Assembly: GCA_023451825.1 (NCBI GenBank)
Contig: JAEXYA010000052.1
Coordinates: 1-64,000 of the forward strand
Reading direction: 5' to 3'
DNA from: Pseudomonadota bacterium
GTDB taxonomy: Bacteria; Pseudomonadota; Alphaproteobacteria; Rhizobiales; Xanthobacteraceae
DNA length: 64,000 bases
The notes under the pieces are model-generated. The model was not told the DNA's origin. It saw only the letters and a list, made by a program, of their open reading frames with translations, and searched no databases. This document shows, piece after piece, positions 33,973 through 42,724 of the stretch. Both the position numbers and the translations under genes were made by a program. Position 1 is the first letter of the stretch. Each line of letters opens with the position of its first letter.

Positions 33973-35346
33973 TCACTCCGCCCTTGAAAACCGCATGCTA
34001 TCCAGCAGCTTCAATCCGCCGCCTTCGGTCTTCAGCAGCTTCTTCACCGCGCTCGATGCCGCGATCTCGTAGTGATCGGCATAGGCTTCGTGGTTCTTCT
34101 CGATGTCGTCGAGACGATACAGATAGTTCACCATCAGGCTCGCGGACTCGCGCAGACCCTTCGGTGAGAGATCGCCGAGCCAGTCGATGCGCTCCAGCCG
34201 CGCACCATTGCCGAGATGGAAACGGGCAACGGAATCCACGGGGCCGCCGCGCGCGCTCTTCGCCTTCAGGAAGTAATGCGCGGCGAGGCCTTCCATCACG
34301 GGCTTTAACTGCTCGCGCAATGCGGCGTCATTTGCCCACAAGGGATCGTCGAGCAGGTCCACCAGCGCGCGATCCTCGTTCGTCAGATTGAGGTCGTCAG
34401 CCTTCTTCAGCCACTTCATGAAGCCGGGCACCGGCGACAGCGTGACGAACGTATCCAGCTTCGGCAATTCGCGCCGCAATTCCTCGACCACCTGCTTGAT
34501 CAGGAAATTGCCGAAGGAAATGCCGCCGAGCCCGCGCTGGCAATTCGAGATCGAATAGAACACGGCGGTGCGCGCGCGGTCGATCGCCACGGGCTCGCGG
34601 TCCTTGGCAAGCAGCGGCGCGATGGCGCCGGGGATCGCTTCGGTCAGCGCGACTTCGACAAAGATCAGCGGCTCATCGACCAGGGCAGGGTGGAAGAACG
34701 CGTAGCAGCGACGATCGACGGGATCGATGCGGCGGCGCAGGTCGTCCCAATCATGGATCTCATGCACGGCCTCATATTTGATGACCTTCTCGAGAATATT
34801 GGCGGGGGTGGACCAATCGATCCTGCGCAGCACGAGAAACCCTCTGTTGAACCATGACGCGAACAGATGAACGACATCGCTATCGACAGCGTTCAGCTCC
34901 TTGTTGCCATTCTTCAGATCGAGCAGATCCTCGCGCATCTTGACGAGGTTGCTGGTGCCGCCCGGCGCGCGGTTGAGCCGGCGGAACAGCTCCTGCCGTT
35001 GCGGCTCTGACGCGATATGCAACGCGCCGGCGCCATCGCTGGTCGGCTTGGCGCGCCAGGCCTCGATGGCCTTGTCCAGCTTCTCGCGATCGGGCCCGTA
35101 TTTATGCGCCAGCGTCTCGAAGAACATCATCCGGCCGGCATCGTCCAGCGATTGGTAGCGATCCAGCACGCCCTGCGCGATGGCGGTGCCCGACGCTTCG
35201 CCGCGGCCGGAAAGCAATTCGGCGCAGAGGTCGATCAGGTCGATGGCATTCTGCTTGGGATCGACCGAGGCGGGGCCGAGCCGCAACAGGTTGCGGCCGC
35301 GCTCCGAAATCGAGGCGAGGAGGTCGGAGAAGAAGTCATTGCTCAT
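33973..35346 (-). CDS. Malonyl-CoA decarboxylase
   Basis: A 457-residue enzyme of the MCD family that converts malonyl-CoA to acetyl-CoA and CO2. The C-terminal GNAT-like catalytic domain has the signatures TAVFYSISNCQRGLGGISFGNF, FVTLSPVPGFMKWL, and a C-terminal HYFLKAK and GARLERIDWLGD. The N-terminal helical domain spans about residues 1-150. It stands alone, apart from the matABC cluster that often holds this gene, and faces away from the orphan binding protein. Confidence 0.93.
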   Translation of the reverse strand: MSNDFFSDLLASISERGRNLLRLGPASVDPKQNAIDLIDLCAELLSGRGEASGTAIAQGVLDRYQSLDDAGRMMFFETLAHKYGPDREKLDKAIEAWRAKPTSDGAGALHIASEPQRQELFRRLNRAPGGTSNLVKMREDLLDLKNGNKELNAVDSDVVHLFASWFNRGFLVLRRIDWSTPANILEKVIKYEAVHEIHDWDDLRRRIDPVDRRCYAFFHPALVDEPLIFVEVALTEAIPGAIAPLLAKDREPVAIDRARTAVFYSISNCQRGLGGISFGNFLIKQVVEELRRELPKLDTFVTLSPVPGFMKWLKKADDLNLTNEDRALVDLLDDPLWANDAALREQLKPVMEGLAAHYFLKAKSARGGPVDSVARFHLGNGARLERIDWLGDLSPKGLRESASLMVNYLYRLDDIEKNHEAYADHYEIAASSAVKKLLKTEGGGLKLLDSMRFSRAE

Positions 35347-35527
35347 GTTGAATCAATTCCCGGCTGGAAGCCTCACCCACTCACGCGACAATATAGGCCA
35401 TCCCGAGGCGTATTGCGCGGTCATTTGAAGCATGAAACAATCGTGAATGGCGAGGTTTCGGCAAGGATTTCGGCAAGAGTTTTGCATTCAACGACAAAAC
35501 GATATCGGCATCACAAGGGGACACACG

Positions 35528-36529
35528 ATGAAGCGGACTTTTAAACGTGGCGTGGTTGCGGCTTTGGCGTTGGGGGCAGTGAGCGCGGTCGCGCTGCTGA
35601 GCAGCGGCGCAGCATTTGCCCAGCAAACGATCAAGGTGGGTTGGACGATTCCGGCCGAGGAATCCAAATACTGGATGATGAAGCGGCCGCAGGAATTCGC
35701 GGATCTCGGCAAGAAATACAACATCGAATGGGTGCAGTTTCAGGGCACCGCGCCGATGACCCAGGCACTCGCCGCTGGTGCGCTGGATTGCGCCACGCAG
35801 TCGCCGTTGGCGCTGGCGCAGGGCGTGGTCGGTGGTGGCCTCAAGGCCTATGTGGTCGCGCAGCATGTGTTCGAGAAGCCGGGCAGCTTCTCTGTCTATT
35901 GGGCCGTGACGGATGACTCGCCGATCAAGACGATTGCGGACCTGAAGGGCAAGACGCTCTCCATCAACACGCTCGGCTCCGGCATCTATGGCCCGATGGC
36001 GATCCTGCTCAAGCAGGCCGGTCTTGATCCTGCGAAGGACATCAAGATGGTTGAAGTCGGCTTCGCACTCTCGGAAGAAGCGCTGCGTTCCGGCCGCGTG
36101 GATTCGGCGGTGATGAACCAGCCTTTCGCCGCGCGCATGGAAGCCAAGGGCGGCACGCGCAAACTGTTCTCGCTGTCGCAGCAGCAGGAAGGCATCGTGC
36201 ACATCCTGGAGGCCTGCCGCGCCGATTTCGTGGACAAGAACCCCGATCTTGCCAAGGCCTATGTGCGTGACCTGACGCTGGGCATGCAGAAGGCGCTCGC
36301 CAATCGCGACGAAACGCTGAAAGTCGTCAACGAGGTCATGAAGGCGCCGATCCCGGTGCTGGAAACCTATCTCCTGAAAGAGAATGATTTCGCGCGTGAT
36401 CCGGGTGCTGCGCCAAACTTCGATGCGATCCAGAAGATGCTCGATGTCTATGTCGAGACCGGGATGTTGTCGAAGAAGGTCGATGTCTCCGCGTGGAAGA
36501 ATTCCAGCGTCGTGGCGCCGATCAAGTAA
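35528..36529 (+). CDS. Orphan NitT/TauT-type ABC substrate-binding protein
   Basis: A 333-residue periplasmic protein: signal peptide to residue 31 (AAFAQ), then the two-lobed fold of nitrate/sulfonate/taurine-type receptors (IKVGWTIPAEESKYWMMKRP, FQGTAPMTQALAAGALDCA, LKGKTLSINTLGSGIYGPMA). The ligand is unknown. No permease or ATPase gene is near. AAGGGGA seven bases before the ATG at 35528 fixes the start. Two repeats (D2 and A4) follow. Confidence 0.88.
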   Translation: MKRTFKRGVVAALALGAVSAVALLSSGAAFAQQTIKVGWTIPAEESKYWMMKRPQEFADLGKKYNIEWVQFQGTAPMTQALAAGALDCATQSPLALAQGVVGGGLKAYVVAQHVFEKPGSFSVYWAVTDDSPIKTIADLKGKTLSINTLGSGIYGPMAILLKQAGLDPAKDIKMVEVGFALSEEALRSGRVDSAVMNQPFAARMEAKGGTRKLFSLSQQQEGIVHILEACRADFVDKNPDLAKAYVRDLTLGMQKALANRDETLKVVNEVMKAPIPVLETYLLKENDFARDPGAAPNFDAIQKMLDVYVETGMLSKKVDVSAWKNSSVVAPIK

Positions 36530-36534
36530 CGTTT

Positions 36535-36615
36535 CGTCATTGCGAGCGAAGCAAAGCAATCCAGTTCTTTGACGAAAGACTGGATTGCTTCGTCGCTATG
36601 CTCCTCGCAATGACG
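36535..36615. repeat. Palindromic repeat family D, copy 2
   Basis: Arms CGTCATTGCGAGCG and CTCGCAATGACG, inner CCAGTC/GACTGG-type pairs around AGCAATCCAG. It is followed after nine bases by a family A copy. Confidence 0.85.
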
Positions 36616-36624
36616 GCTAGAGAT

Positions 36625-36726
36625 CGTAGGATGGGTAGAGCGCAGCGAAACCCATCACACCAAGCTCGGTGCGTGTGGTGATGGGTTTCGCTCCGGCGCG
36701 ATGCGCCTGCGCTCTACCCAGCCTAC
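36625..36726. repeat. Palindromic repeat family A, copy 4
   Basis: Left arm CGTAGGATGGGTAGAGCG; the right arm GCTCTACCCAGCCTACG differs at one base. Its right end overlaps the last codon of the minus-strand gene that ends at 36723, supplying the TAG stop. Confidence 0.85.
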
Positions 36727-37670
36727 GGCTCCGGCGTTTGGTCGTCGTCGATCAACAGATCCAGCGCATATTTGATCGTCGCGCGCTCGTCGTCGTTGAA
36801 GCGGCCAAGCACCGCTCCCTCATGCGCCAGCGCCGCCTGCAATACGGGTTTGACGCGCGCGCGGCCCTTCGTCGTCAGATGCAGTGTCACGCGACGACGG
36901 TCATTCTCCGCGCTTTTGCGCTTGAGAAGGTCGTCGCTCTCCATCCGATCGAGCGTCTTCGTCAATCCAGGCTGCTTCATCAGCGCCATGGCTGCGAGTT
37001 CGCCGACCGACAATCCCTCGACATCCGTCAGACAAGCCAGCACGCGCCATTCCGGCACCGTCAGGTCCCATTCCTTCAGCCGCGCATGAAACTCGTTCGA
37101 CACATTGAAACTCGCGCGCGCCAAGAGATAGGGCAGGTAGTTGCGCGCAAAACTGTCTGACGCGAGCGGCGGCGACTGTCGCTGTCCCTTGTCGATGCGG
37201 CGCATCTGGCCGGAATGAAACACCAGCGGATCGTGATTGCGCTCGACGAAGCGGATGACTTCGCCGACCAGAATGGTGTGGTCACCGCCGGGATAGCGCG
37301 CCCAGGTCTTGCATTCGAAGATCGGCGCGAGGCCATCGATCAACGGCGCGCCGGTGACGCCGGGGCGGTGGTCGATATCGGCGAATTTGTCGGAGCCGCG
37401 GCGCCCGAAACGCATCGCGAGTTCGCCATGATCGGCGCCGAGAAAATGGATCGCAAAGGCGTCGGCCTCGACGAATGGATCGTGGCTCGGCGATGACTTC
37501 GCGACGCTCCACAGCACCAGCGGCGGATCGAGCGAGACCGACGAAAACGAGTTCGCCGTCATGCCGATCGGATGATCGTTCGCCTGTGCGGTGACGACGG
37601 TCACGCCGGTTGGGAATTGGCCGAGCGCCTGACGAAAGGTGGCGGGATCGATCGGCTTGTCAGTTGCCAT
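36723..37670 (-). CDS. Flavin reductase fused to a MarR domain
   Basis: A 315-residue two-domain protein. Residues about 8-165 are a flavin reductase-like FMN-binding domain (ALGQFPTGVTVVTA, PIGMTANSFSSVSLDPPLVLWSVAK, HFLGADHGELAMRF, and HTILVGEVIRF). Residues about 180-310 are a MarR-type winged helix (LTVPEWRVLACLTDVEGLSVGELAA, then MESDDLLKRK). The same order is known in the reductase C1 of Acinetobacter 4-hydroxyphenylacetate hydroxylase, where the MarR-like domain is autoinhibitory and ligand-sensing. It may feed reduced flavin to an unlinked monooxygenase. It is divergent from the NicX-like gene. Confidence 0.88.
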   Translation of the reverse strand: MATDKPIDPATFRQALGQFPTGVTVVTAQANDHPIGMTANSFSSVSLDPPLVLWSVAKSSPSHDPFVEADAFAIHFLGADHGELAMRFGRRGSDKFADIDHRPGVTGAPLIDGLAPIFECKTWARYPGGDHTILVGEVIRFVERNHDPLVFHSGQMRRIDKGQRQSPPLASDSFARNYLPYLLARASFNVSNEFHARLKEWDLTVPEWRVLACLTDVEGLSVGELAAMALMKQPGLTKTLDRMESDDLLKRKSAENDRRRVTLHLTTKGRARVKPVLQAALAHEGAVLGRFNDDERATIKYALDLLIDDDQTPEP

Positions 37671-37727
37671 GTAGCTCGCCGCTCCGGGATGCGGGCGATT
37701 GCCTTGAAAACAAGCGCCGCGCTGTCC

Positions 37728-37786
37728 TTTTAATCTTAAAAATATTCCTTTTCATATAACATATCCGCGCCTATCATCCAATGATA
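37728..37786. promoter_or_regulatory. Two palindromes between divergent genes
   Basis: The 142-base gap between the MarR fusion gene and the NicX-like gene is unusually AT-rich. It holds TTTTAA-TC-TTAAAA (37728-37741) and TATCAT-CCA-ATGATA (37772-37786). MarR proteins bind such short inverted repeats, but both could also be promoter sequence. Confidence 0.4.
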
Positions 37787-37812
37787 ATCGCTACAAAACA
37801 CGGAGAGGCAAC

Positions 37813-38859
37813 ATGCTGGCGGATCGCATCGAAGCGAAATGGATCGACGCATTCTGCGAGATCTTTGAACGTTGCGCGGTCAAGCCCGGCGACACTGCGG
37901 CAATCCTCTCCGAGACGCAATCGCGCGCGCTGAATGTGCACATTGCGGAGCTTGCATTGCTCCGCATGGGTGCGCGCCCGTTCCATGTGATCATTCCGAC
38001 AGCGCGCAACAAGCAGGTGGTGCCGATCCGCTCCACCGGCGCGTCCGAAGCGATCCAGCAACTCGGCCCGGTGGTCTCCGCGCTGCAGCAGGCGGGTTTT
38101 GTGGTGGACTGCACCATCGAAGGCCTGATGCATGCGAAGGAGACACCGGACATTCTGAAAGCCGGCGCGCGCATTCTGGTGATCTCCAACGAACATCCGG
38201 AAGCGCTCGAGCGCATGGTGCCGGACAGTGCGCTGGAAAAGCGCGTGCGTGCGGCAGCGAAGATGCTTCGCGGCACCAAGCATATGAAGGTGACGTCGAA
38301 GGCCGGCACCGATCTCGATGTGAACATGGAAGGCGCCGCCACCGTCGGCGTCTGGGGCTGGACCGACAAGCCCGGCACGCTCGCGCATTGGCCGGGCGGT
38401 ATCGTTGTCTCGTTCCCGAAGAGCAAGACCATCAACGGCACAGTGGTGATGGATGCCGGTGATATCAATCTCACCTTCAAGCGCTATCTGACCTCGCCCG
38501 TGAAGATGCTGTTCAAGGACGACTATCTCACCGAGTTGAGCGGGGAGGGTGCCGATGCCGAGATGATGAAGCGCTATCTCGCCGCCTGGGGCGATCGCGA
38601 GGCCTATGCGGTGTCGCATGTCGGCTGGGGCATGAACCCCAATGCGCGCTACGAAGCGCTGCAGATGTATGACCAGCGCGACACCAACGGCACGGAAATC
38701 CGCGCGGTGGCGGGCAATTTCCTGTTCTCGACGGGCGCGAACGAATTCGCCGGGCGCTATACGGCGGGGCATTTCGATCTGCCGATCTTCAACACGACGA
38801 TCACGCTGGATGGGGTGGATGTGATCAAGGATGGTGTTGTGCTGGATGTGTTCGGGTAG
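37813..38859 (+). CDS. 2,5-dihydroxypyridine 5,6-dioxygenase (NicX)-like protein
   Basis: A 348-residue protein of the M29-related fold to which the ring-cleavage dioxygenase NicX belongs. The iron ligands of P. putida NicX (His265, Ser302, Asp320) match His269 in SHVGWG, Ser306 in GNFLFSTG and Asp322 in HFDLP by eye. The motifs VMDAGDINLTFK and YDQRDTNGTEIRA are also shared. NicX opens the pyridine ring in nicotinate degradation; the substrate here could differ. No other nic genes are in the window. GGAGAGGC before the ATG supports the start. The flavin reductase-MarR fusion reads away upstream. Confidence 0.8.
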   Translation: MLADRIEAKWIDAFCEIFERCAVKPGDTAAILSETQSRALNVHIAELALLRMGARPFHVIIPTARNKQVVPIRSTGASEAIQQLGPVVSALQQAGFVVDCTIEGLMHAKETPDILKAGARILVISNEHPEALERMVPDSALEKRVRAAAKMLRGTKHMKVTSKAGTDLDVNMEGAATVGVWGWTDKPGTLAHWPGGIVVSFPKSKTINGTVVMDAGDINLTFKRYLTSPVKMLFKDDYLTELSGEGADAEMMKRYLAAWGDREAYAVSHVGWGMNPNARYEALQMYDQRDTNGTEIRAVAGNFLFSTGANEFAGRYTAGHFDLPIFNTTITLDGVDVIKDGVVLDVFG

Positions 38860-38875
38860 CTGCCACGTACACCGT

Positions 38876-38980
38876 CCTCATGGTGAGGAGCGCGCATCTT
38901 GCGCGCGTCTCGAACCATGGCGATAGAGCTCCGTTGCCATCCTTCGAGACGCGGCCAAGAGGCCGCTCCTCAGGATGAGG
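38876..38980. repeat. Palindromic repeat family C, copy 2
   Basis: CCTCATGGTGAGGAGC at the left and GCTCCTCAGGATGAGG at the right, with inner GTCTCGAACCATGG and CCATCCTTCGAGACG. It lies between convergent genes. Confidence 0.85.
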
Positions 38981-39002
38981 GGCGGGGAAGGGAGGCGGCG
39001 TG

Positions 39003-40298
39003 TTACCCCCGCGTCTTCTCCGGCCCATCATAGGCAATGCCCTTGATCACAGCGGCACTGCCAAATTTCTTCTTCAGCGCATCCATCGCGCGCTCCGCAT
39101 GGGCGGAGCGGCGGTCGAGCATGTTGTCGTCGCCGGCTTCCGCGCCAGGCCTGAGCGCGCTGACACCCGTGCCGATCAGGCGAAACGCGGTGCCGTCGAT
39201 CTCCTTCGCCAGCATCTCGCGGCTGATATCAAAAATGCGTTTCGCCATCTGGGTCGGCGACTGGATCGATTGCGAGCGCGTGCGCTGGCGGAAGTCTGCG
39301 GTCTTCAGCTTCAAGGTGATCGTGGTGCCTGAGAGTTCGCTACTCTTCAGCCGCTCTGACACCTTCTCCGACAGCCGCCACAGGATCTTCTCCAGCGTAG
39401 CGAGATCGCGGATGTCTTCATTGAACGTCGTCTCGTTGGAAATCGTCTTGGCGCCGCGATCGGCCACCACCGCGCGGTCATCGATCCCGCGCGCAAGTCG
39501 CCACAGCCTCCGGCCTTCGCCGCCGAACTGTTTCATCAGCTCCGTCTCATCCGCACGCTGGAGATCGCCGATCTTGCGAAAACCACGTTGCGATAATCGA
39601 TCCGCGGTGGCCGGGCCCACGCCATAAATAAAACCCACCGGCTTGTCCGCGAGCAGCGTCACAGCGTCCGCCTGGTCCATCACGGCAAAGCCACGCGGCT
39701 TGTCGAGATCGCTGGCGATTTTTGCGAGAAACTTGTTCACCGACAGGCCCACCGAGACTGTGATGCCGATGTCGCGCTCCACATCGCTTGCGAATTTCGC
39801 CAGCACTTTTGCCGGGATCATGCCATGCACGCGCGTGGTGCCGGCGAGATCGAGAAAGGCTTCGTCGATGGAGAGCGGCTCCACCAGCGGCGTCAGCGCC
39901 TGCATGGCATGCCGCACCTCGCGGCCGACGCGGACATATTTGGCCATGTCCGGCCGGATCACCTTGGCTTCAGGGCAGAGGTCGAGCGCCTTGAACATCG
40001 GCATCGCCGAGCGCACCCCATAAGTGCGGGCGATGTAGCAGGCCGCCGACACCACGCCGCGTTTGCCGCCGCCGATGATCACGGGGTGATCGTTGAGCTC
40101 CGGATTGTCGCGCTTCTCCACGGTCGCGTAGAAGGCGTCGCAATCGATATGGGCCAGAGTGAGTGCAGGCAGCGCGTGATGGCGCACCAGCCGTGGCGAG
40201 CCGCAGGCGGTGCAACGCTTCGCGCGGACATCGAGGTCGGCAAGGCAATCCCGGCAGAAGCAGCGCGGTCCGGCCACATCTGTCGGGACAGTGGTCAC
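39003..40298 (-). CDS. dinB: DNA polymerase IV with N-terminal zinc-ribbon-like motif
   Basis: A 431-residue Y-family polymerase. The catalytic parts are LAHIDCDAFYATVEKR, the ARTYGVRSAM finger and the SIDEAFLDL acidic motif (palm), then the thumb (helix-hairpin-helix GFIYGVGPATADRL) and the little finger. The first 40 residues are an extra segment with Cys15-x2-Cys18 and Cys29-x2-Cys32, a likely zinc ribbon. The enzyme makes low-fidelity synthesis across lesions. Its ATG overlaps the DUF3572 stop by four bases. Confidence 0.93.
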   Translation of the reverse strand: MTTVPTDVAGPRCFCRDCLADLDVRAKRCTACGSPRLVRHHALPALTLAHIDCDAFYATVEKRDNPELNDHPVIIGGGKRGVVSAACYIARTYGVRSAMPMFKALDLCPEAKVIRPDMAKYVRVGREVRHAMQALTPLVEPLSIDEAFLDLAGTTRVHGMIPAKVLAKFASDVERDIGITVSVGLSVNKFLAKIASDLDKPRGFAVMDQADAVTLLADKPVGFIYGVGPATADRLSQRGFRKIGDLQRADETELMKQFGGEGRRLWRLARGIDDRAVVADRGAKTISNETTFNEDIRDLATLEKILWRLSEKVSERLKSSELSGTTITLKLKTADFRQRTRSQSIQSPTQMAKRIFDISREMLAKEIDGTAFRLIGTGVSALRPGAEAGDDNMLDRRSAHAERAMDALKKKFGSAAVIKGIAYDGPEKTRG

Positions 40299-40591
40299 GA
40301 GAAGTCGTTGCCCGGGCCGGCCAGCGCCTGACGTGCGGCGGCAATCGTGTCCGGCGGCAGCTGCGAGGCGGCCGCAAATGCCTGCACGGTTTCGTCGTCA
40401 CGCAGCACGAAATCCAGCACGCTGACGAGGAATTGCGGGTCCTTTGCAGCCGAGCGTAGCGTCTCCGGGCCGATCCCGCTCTCGGACAGGAAAAGACCCA
40501 GCCGCTCGGGCTCGCCCGCCACGAAGGAGAGCGCCTGAATCGCAACGATTTCAGCCACTTCGCTGGGGTGTCGGCTTTGCTTTTTCAGCAT
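40295..40591 (-). CDS. DUF3572 family protein
   Basis: A 98-residue acidic helical protein found in alphaproteobacteria, usually annotated DUF3572: QALSFVAGEPERLGLFLSESGIGPETLR and FVLRDDETVQAFAAAS. The function is unknown. It is translationally coupled to dinB (ATGA overlap of stop and start), so a role in the same damage-tolerance operon is inferred. No LexA box is seen upstream. It is divergent from divK. Confidence 0.85.
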   Translation of the reverse strand: MLKKQSRHPSEVAEIVAIQALSFVAGEPERLGLFLSESGIGPETLRSAAKDPQFLVSVLDFVLRDDETVQAFAAASQLPPDTIAAARQALAGPGNDFS

Positions 40592-40770
40592 GCGTGTTTG
40601 CCTTTCCGTAACTTATCCGCTCTAGTTTGAATCATCATGCCCGAGTCATCCAAGTGATTCCAGTAACTGGGATTTTTGGCTCGAACCGGGCGACCAGGCA
40701 GCATTGACCTGCCGGCGCAGAACTGGGGTTCTGTGCAAGGAAACCGATTATAGCGGGATTGGAGGACGGG

Positions 40771-41136
40771 ATGGCTAAAACCGTCCTGATCGTGGAGGAC
40801 AACGAGCTCAATATGAAGCTGTTTCGTGACCTGCTGGAGGCCCATGGCTACCAGACGGTGGGCACGAGCAACGGCTACGAAGCGCTCGACCTTGTCCGTT
40901 CCCTCCGTCCCGATCTGATCCTCATGGACATTCAGTTGCCGCAAGTCTCCGGGCTTGAGGTCACCGGATGGATCAAGAAGGATCCCTCCATCGCCATGAT
41001 CCCCGTCGTCGCCGTCACAGCCTTCGCCATGAAGGGCGACGAAGAACGTATCCGCGAAGGCGGCTGCGAAGCTTATTTGTCTAAGCCTATTTCCGTCGGC
41101 AAGTTCATCGAGACCGTCCGACGATTTATCGGTTAG
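40771..41136 (+). CDS. divK: Single-domain response regulator DivK
   Basis: A 121-residue receiver with the phosphoacceptor Asp53 in LILMDIQLPQVSGLEVT, and the near-identical DivK stretches VLIVEDNELNMKLFRDLLEAHGY and AFAMKGDEERIREGGCEAYLSKPIS. DivK controls polarity and cell-cycle kinases (DivJ, PleC, CckA-DivL). It is immediately followed by pleD, the standard divK-pleD operon. GGAGGACGGG before the ATG at 40771 supports the start. Confidence 0.97.
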   Translation: MAKTVLIVEDNELNMKLFRDLLEAHGYQTVGTSNGYEALDLVRSLRPDLILMDIQLPQVSGLEVTGWIKKDPSIAMIPVVAVTAFAMKGDEERIREGGCEAYLSKPISVGKFIETVRRFIG

Positions 41137-41146
41137 GGAGTTTTCC

Positions 41147-42520
41147 ATGTCAGCGCGTATTCTGGTCGTCGATGACATTCCCGCCAATGTGAAGCTGCTC
41201 GAAGCCCGTCTGTCCGCCGAATATTTCGACGTGATCACGGCCTCGAACGGCACACAGGCGCTGGAGATCTGCGCGCGCTCGGAATGCGACCTGATCCTGC
41301 TCGACGTCATGATGCCGGACATGGATGGTTTCGAGGTCTGTCGCCGTCTCAAGGCCAATCCGAAGACGCATTTCATTCCCGTCGTGATGGTCACCGCGCT
41401 GGATTCGCCGTCCGATCGCGTGCGTGGTCTCGAAGCCGGTGCCGATGATTTCCTGACCAAGCCCGTTGCTGATGCCGTGCTGGTCGCGCGCGTGCGCTCG
41501 CTGACGCGCTTGAAGATGATGACCGACGAGCTGCGCATGCGCGCGCTCACCTCGCTGGAAATCGGCCTGCAGGCGCCGGAGCGCAGCGCCGTGGCGGACG
41601 AGGGCGTCGGTGGCCGCATCCTGCTGGTCGACGATCGCCCGTCATCCTATGAGCGCCTCGCGCCGCTGCTCGCGGCCGAGCACACCGTCGATGTCGAGCC
41701 CAATCCGACCGAGGCGCTGTTCCATGCGGCCGAGGGCAATTACGATCTCCTGATCGTGTCGCTCAGCCTGGAGAATTTTGACGGGTTGCGGCTGTGCAGC
41801 CAGGCGCGCTCGCTGGAGCGCACGCGGCAGATCCCGATCCTGGCCATCGCCGATGTCGACAACAATACGCGCCTGTTGCGCGGCCTCGAGATCGGCGTGA
41901 ACGACTATCTCACGCGTCCGGTCGACAAGAACGAATTGCTCGCGCGTGCGCGCACCCAGGTGCGCCGCCGCCGCTACACCGATCACCTGCGCGACAACGT
42001 CCAGCACTCCATCGAGGCCGCGATCACCGACGGGCTCACCGGCCTGCATAATCGCCGCTACATGGAAAGCCATTTGCAGACGCTGGCCGAGCAGGCCGCG
42101 ATGCGCAGCAAGCCGCTGGCGTTGATGATTCTCGACATCGACTTCTTCAAGTCGATCAATGACAATTACGGCCATGACTGCGGCGACGACGTGTTGCGGG
42201 AATTCGCGGTGCGTATTCGAAAATCGATCCGCGGCATCGATCTCGCGTGCCGTTACGGCGGCGAGGAATTCGTCATCGTGATGCCGGAGACGGACATGCA
42301 TGTGGCCAGCATGGTGGCCGAGCGCCTGCGTCGTTCGATCGCCGGCGAGCCGTTCTCCATCGATCGCGGCAACAAGCGGATCGAGGTCACGATCTCGATT
42401 GGCTTGGCGACGCTGGAGAAGAAGGGCGAGCCGATCGCGGATGTGTTGAAGCGCGCGGATGTGGCGTTGTATCGCGCGAAGCATGACGGCCGCAATCGCG
42501 TGGTCGCCGCAGCGGCGTAG
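41147..42520 (+). CDS. pleD: PleD-type diguanylate cyclase response regulator
   Basis: A 457-residue protein with two receiver domains and a GGDEF-type domain. The first receiver has a phosphoacceptor Asp in LILLDVMMPDMDGF. The second (from about residue 150) has Ser where Asp would be (LLIVSLSLENFDG), fitting the adaptor receiver of PleD. The catalytic motif is GGEEF in RYGGEEFVIVMPETD, preceded by ALMILDIDFFKSIND. It makes cyclic di-GMP for the motile-to-sessile switch. It starts 11 bases after divK, and the signal it makes could be read by PilZ proteins such as the one at 24071. Confidence 0.96.
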   Translation: MSARILVVDDIPANVKLLEARLSAEYFDVITASNGTQALEICARSECDLILLDVMMPDMDGFEVCRRLKANPKTHFIPVVMVTALDSPSDRVRGLEAGADDFLTKPVADAVLVARVRSLTRLKMMTDELRMRALTSLEIGLQAPERSAVADEGVGGRILLVDDRPSSYERLAPLLAAEHTVDVEPNPTEALFHAAEGNYDLLIVSLSLENFDGLRLCSQARSLERTRQIPILAIADVDNNTRLLRGLEIGVNDYLTRPVDKNELLARARTQVRRRRYTDHLRDNVQHSIEAAITDGLTGLHNRRYMESHLQTLAEQAAMRSKPLALMILDIDFFKSINDNYGHDCGDDVLREFAVRIRKSIRGIDLACRYGGEEFVIVMPETDMHVASMVAERLRRSIAGEPFSIDRGNKRIEVTISIGLATLEKKGEPIADVLKRADVALYRAKHDGRNRVVAAAA

Positions 42521-42535
42521 TCTTTTCCCTCCCTC

Positions 42536-42682
42536 AAGCGGCGAAGCCGCGCAGTGGGGAGGGTGGCACGAGCGAAGCGAGTGACGGGTGGGGTGCCTCC
42601 CCAAACTCCGTCCTTCCGTGGGGAGAGACCCCACCCCCGCCTAACGGCGGACCCTCCCCATTCGCTTCGCTCCGGGGAGGGA
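42536..42682. repeat. Palindromic repeat family E, copy 2
   Basis: TCCCTCCCTC at the left opposite CCGGGGAGGGAGG, with inner GTGGGGAGGGTGGCACGAGCG and its inverse CCTCCCC. About 70 percent like copy E1 by eye. It follows pleD. Confidence 0.75.
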
Positions 42683-42724
42683 GGCCACTGGCACCTCAGT
42701 TTTTCCCAACAACAACACTCCATC

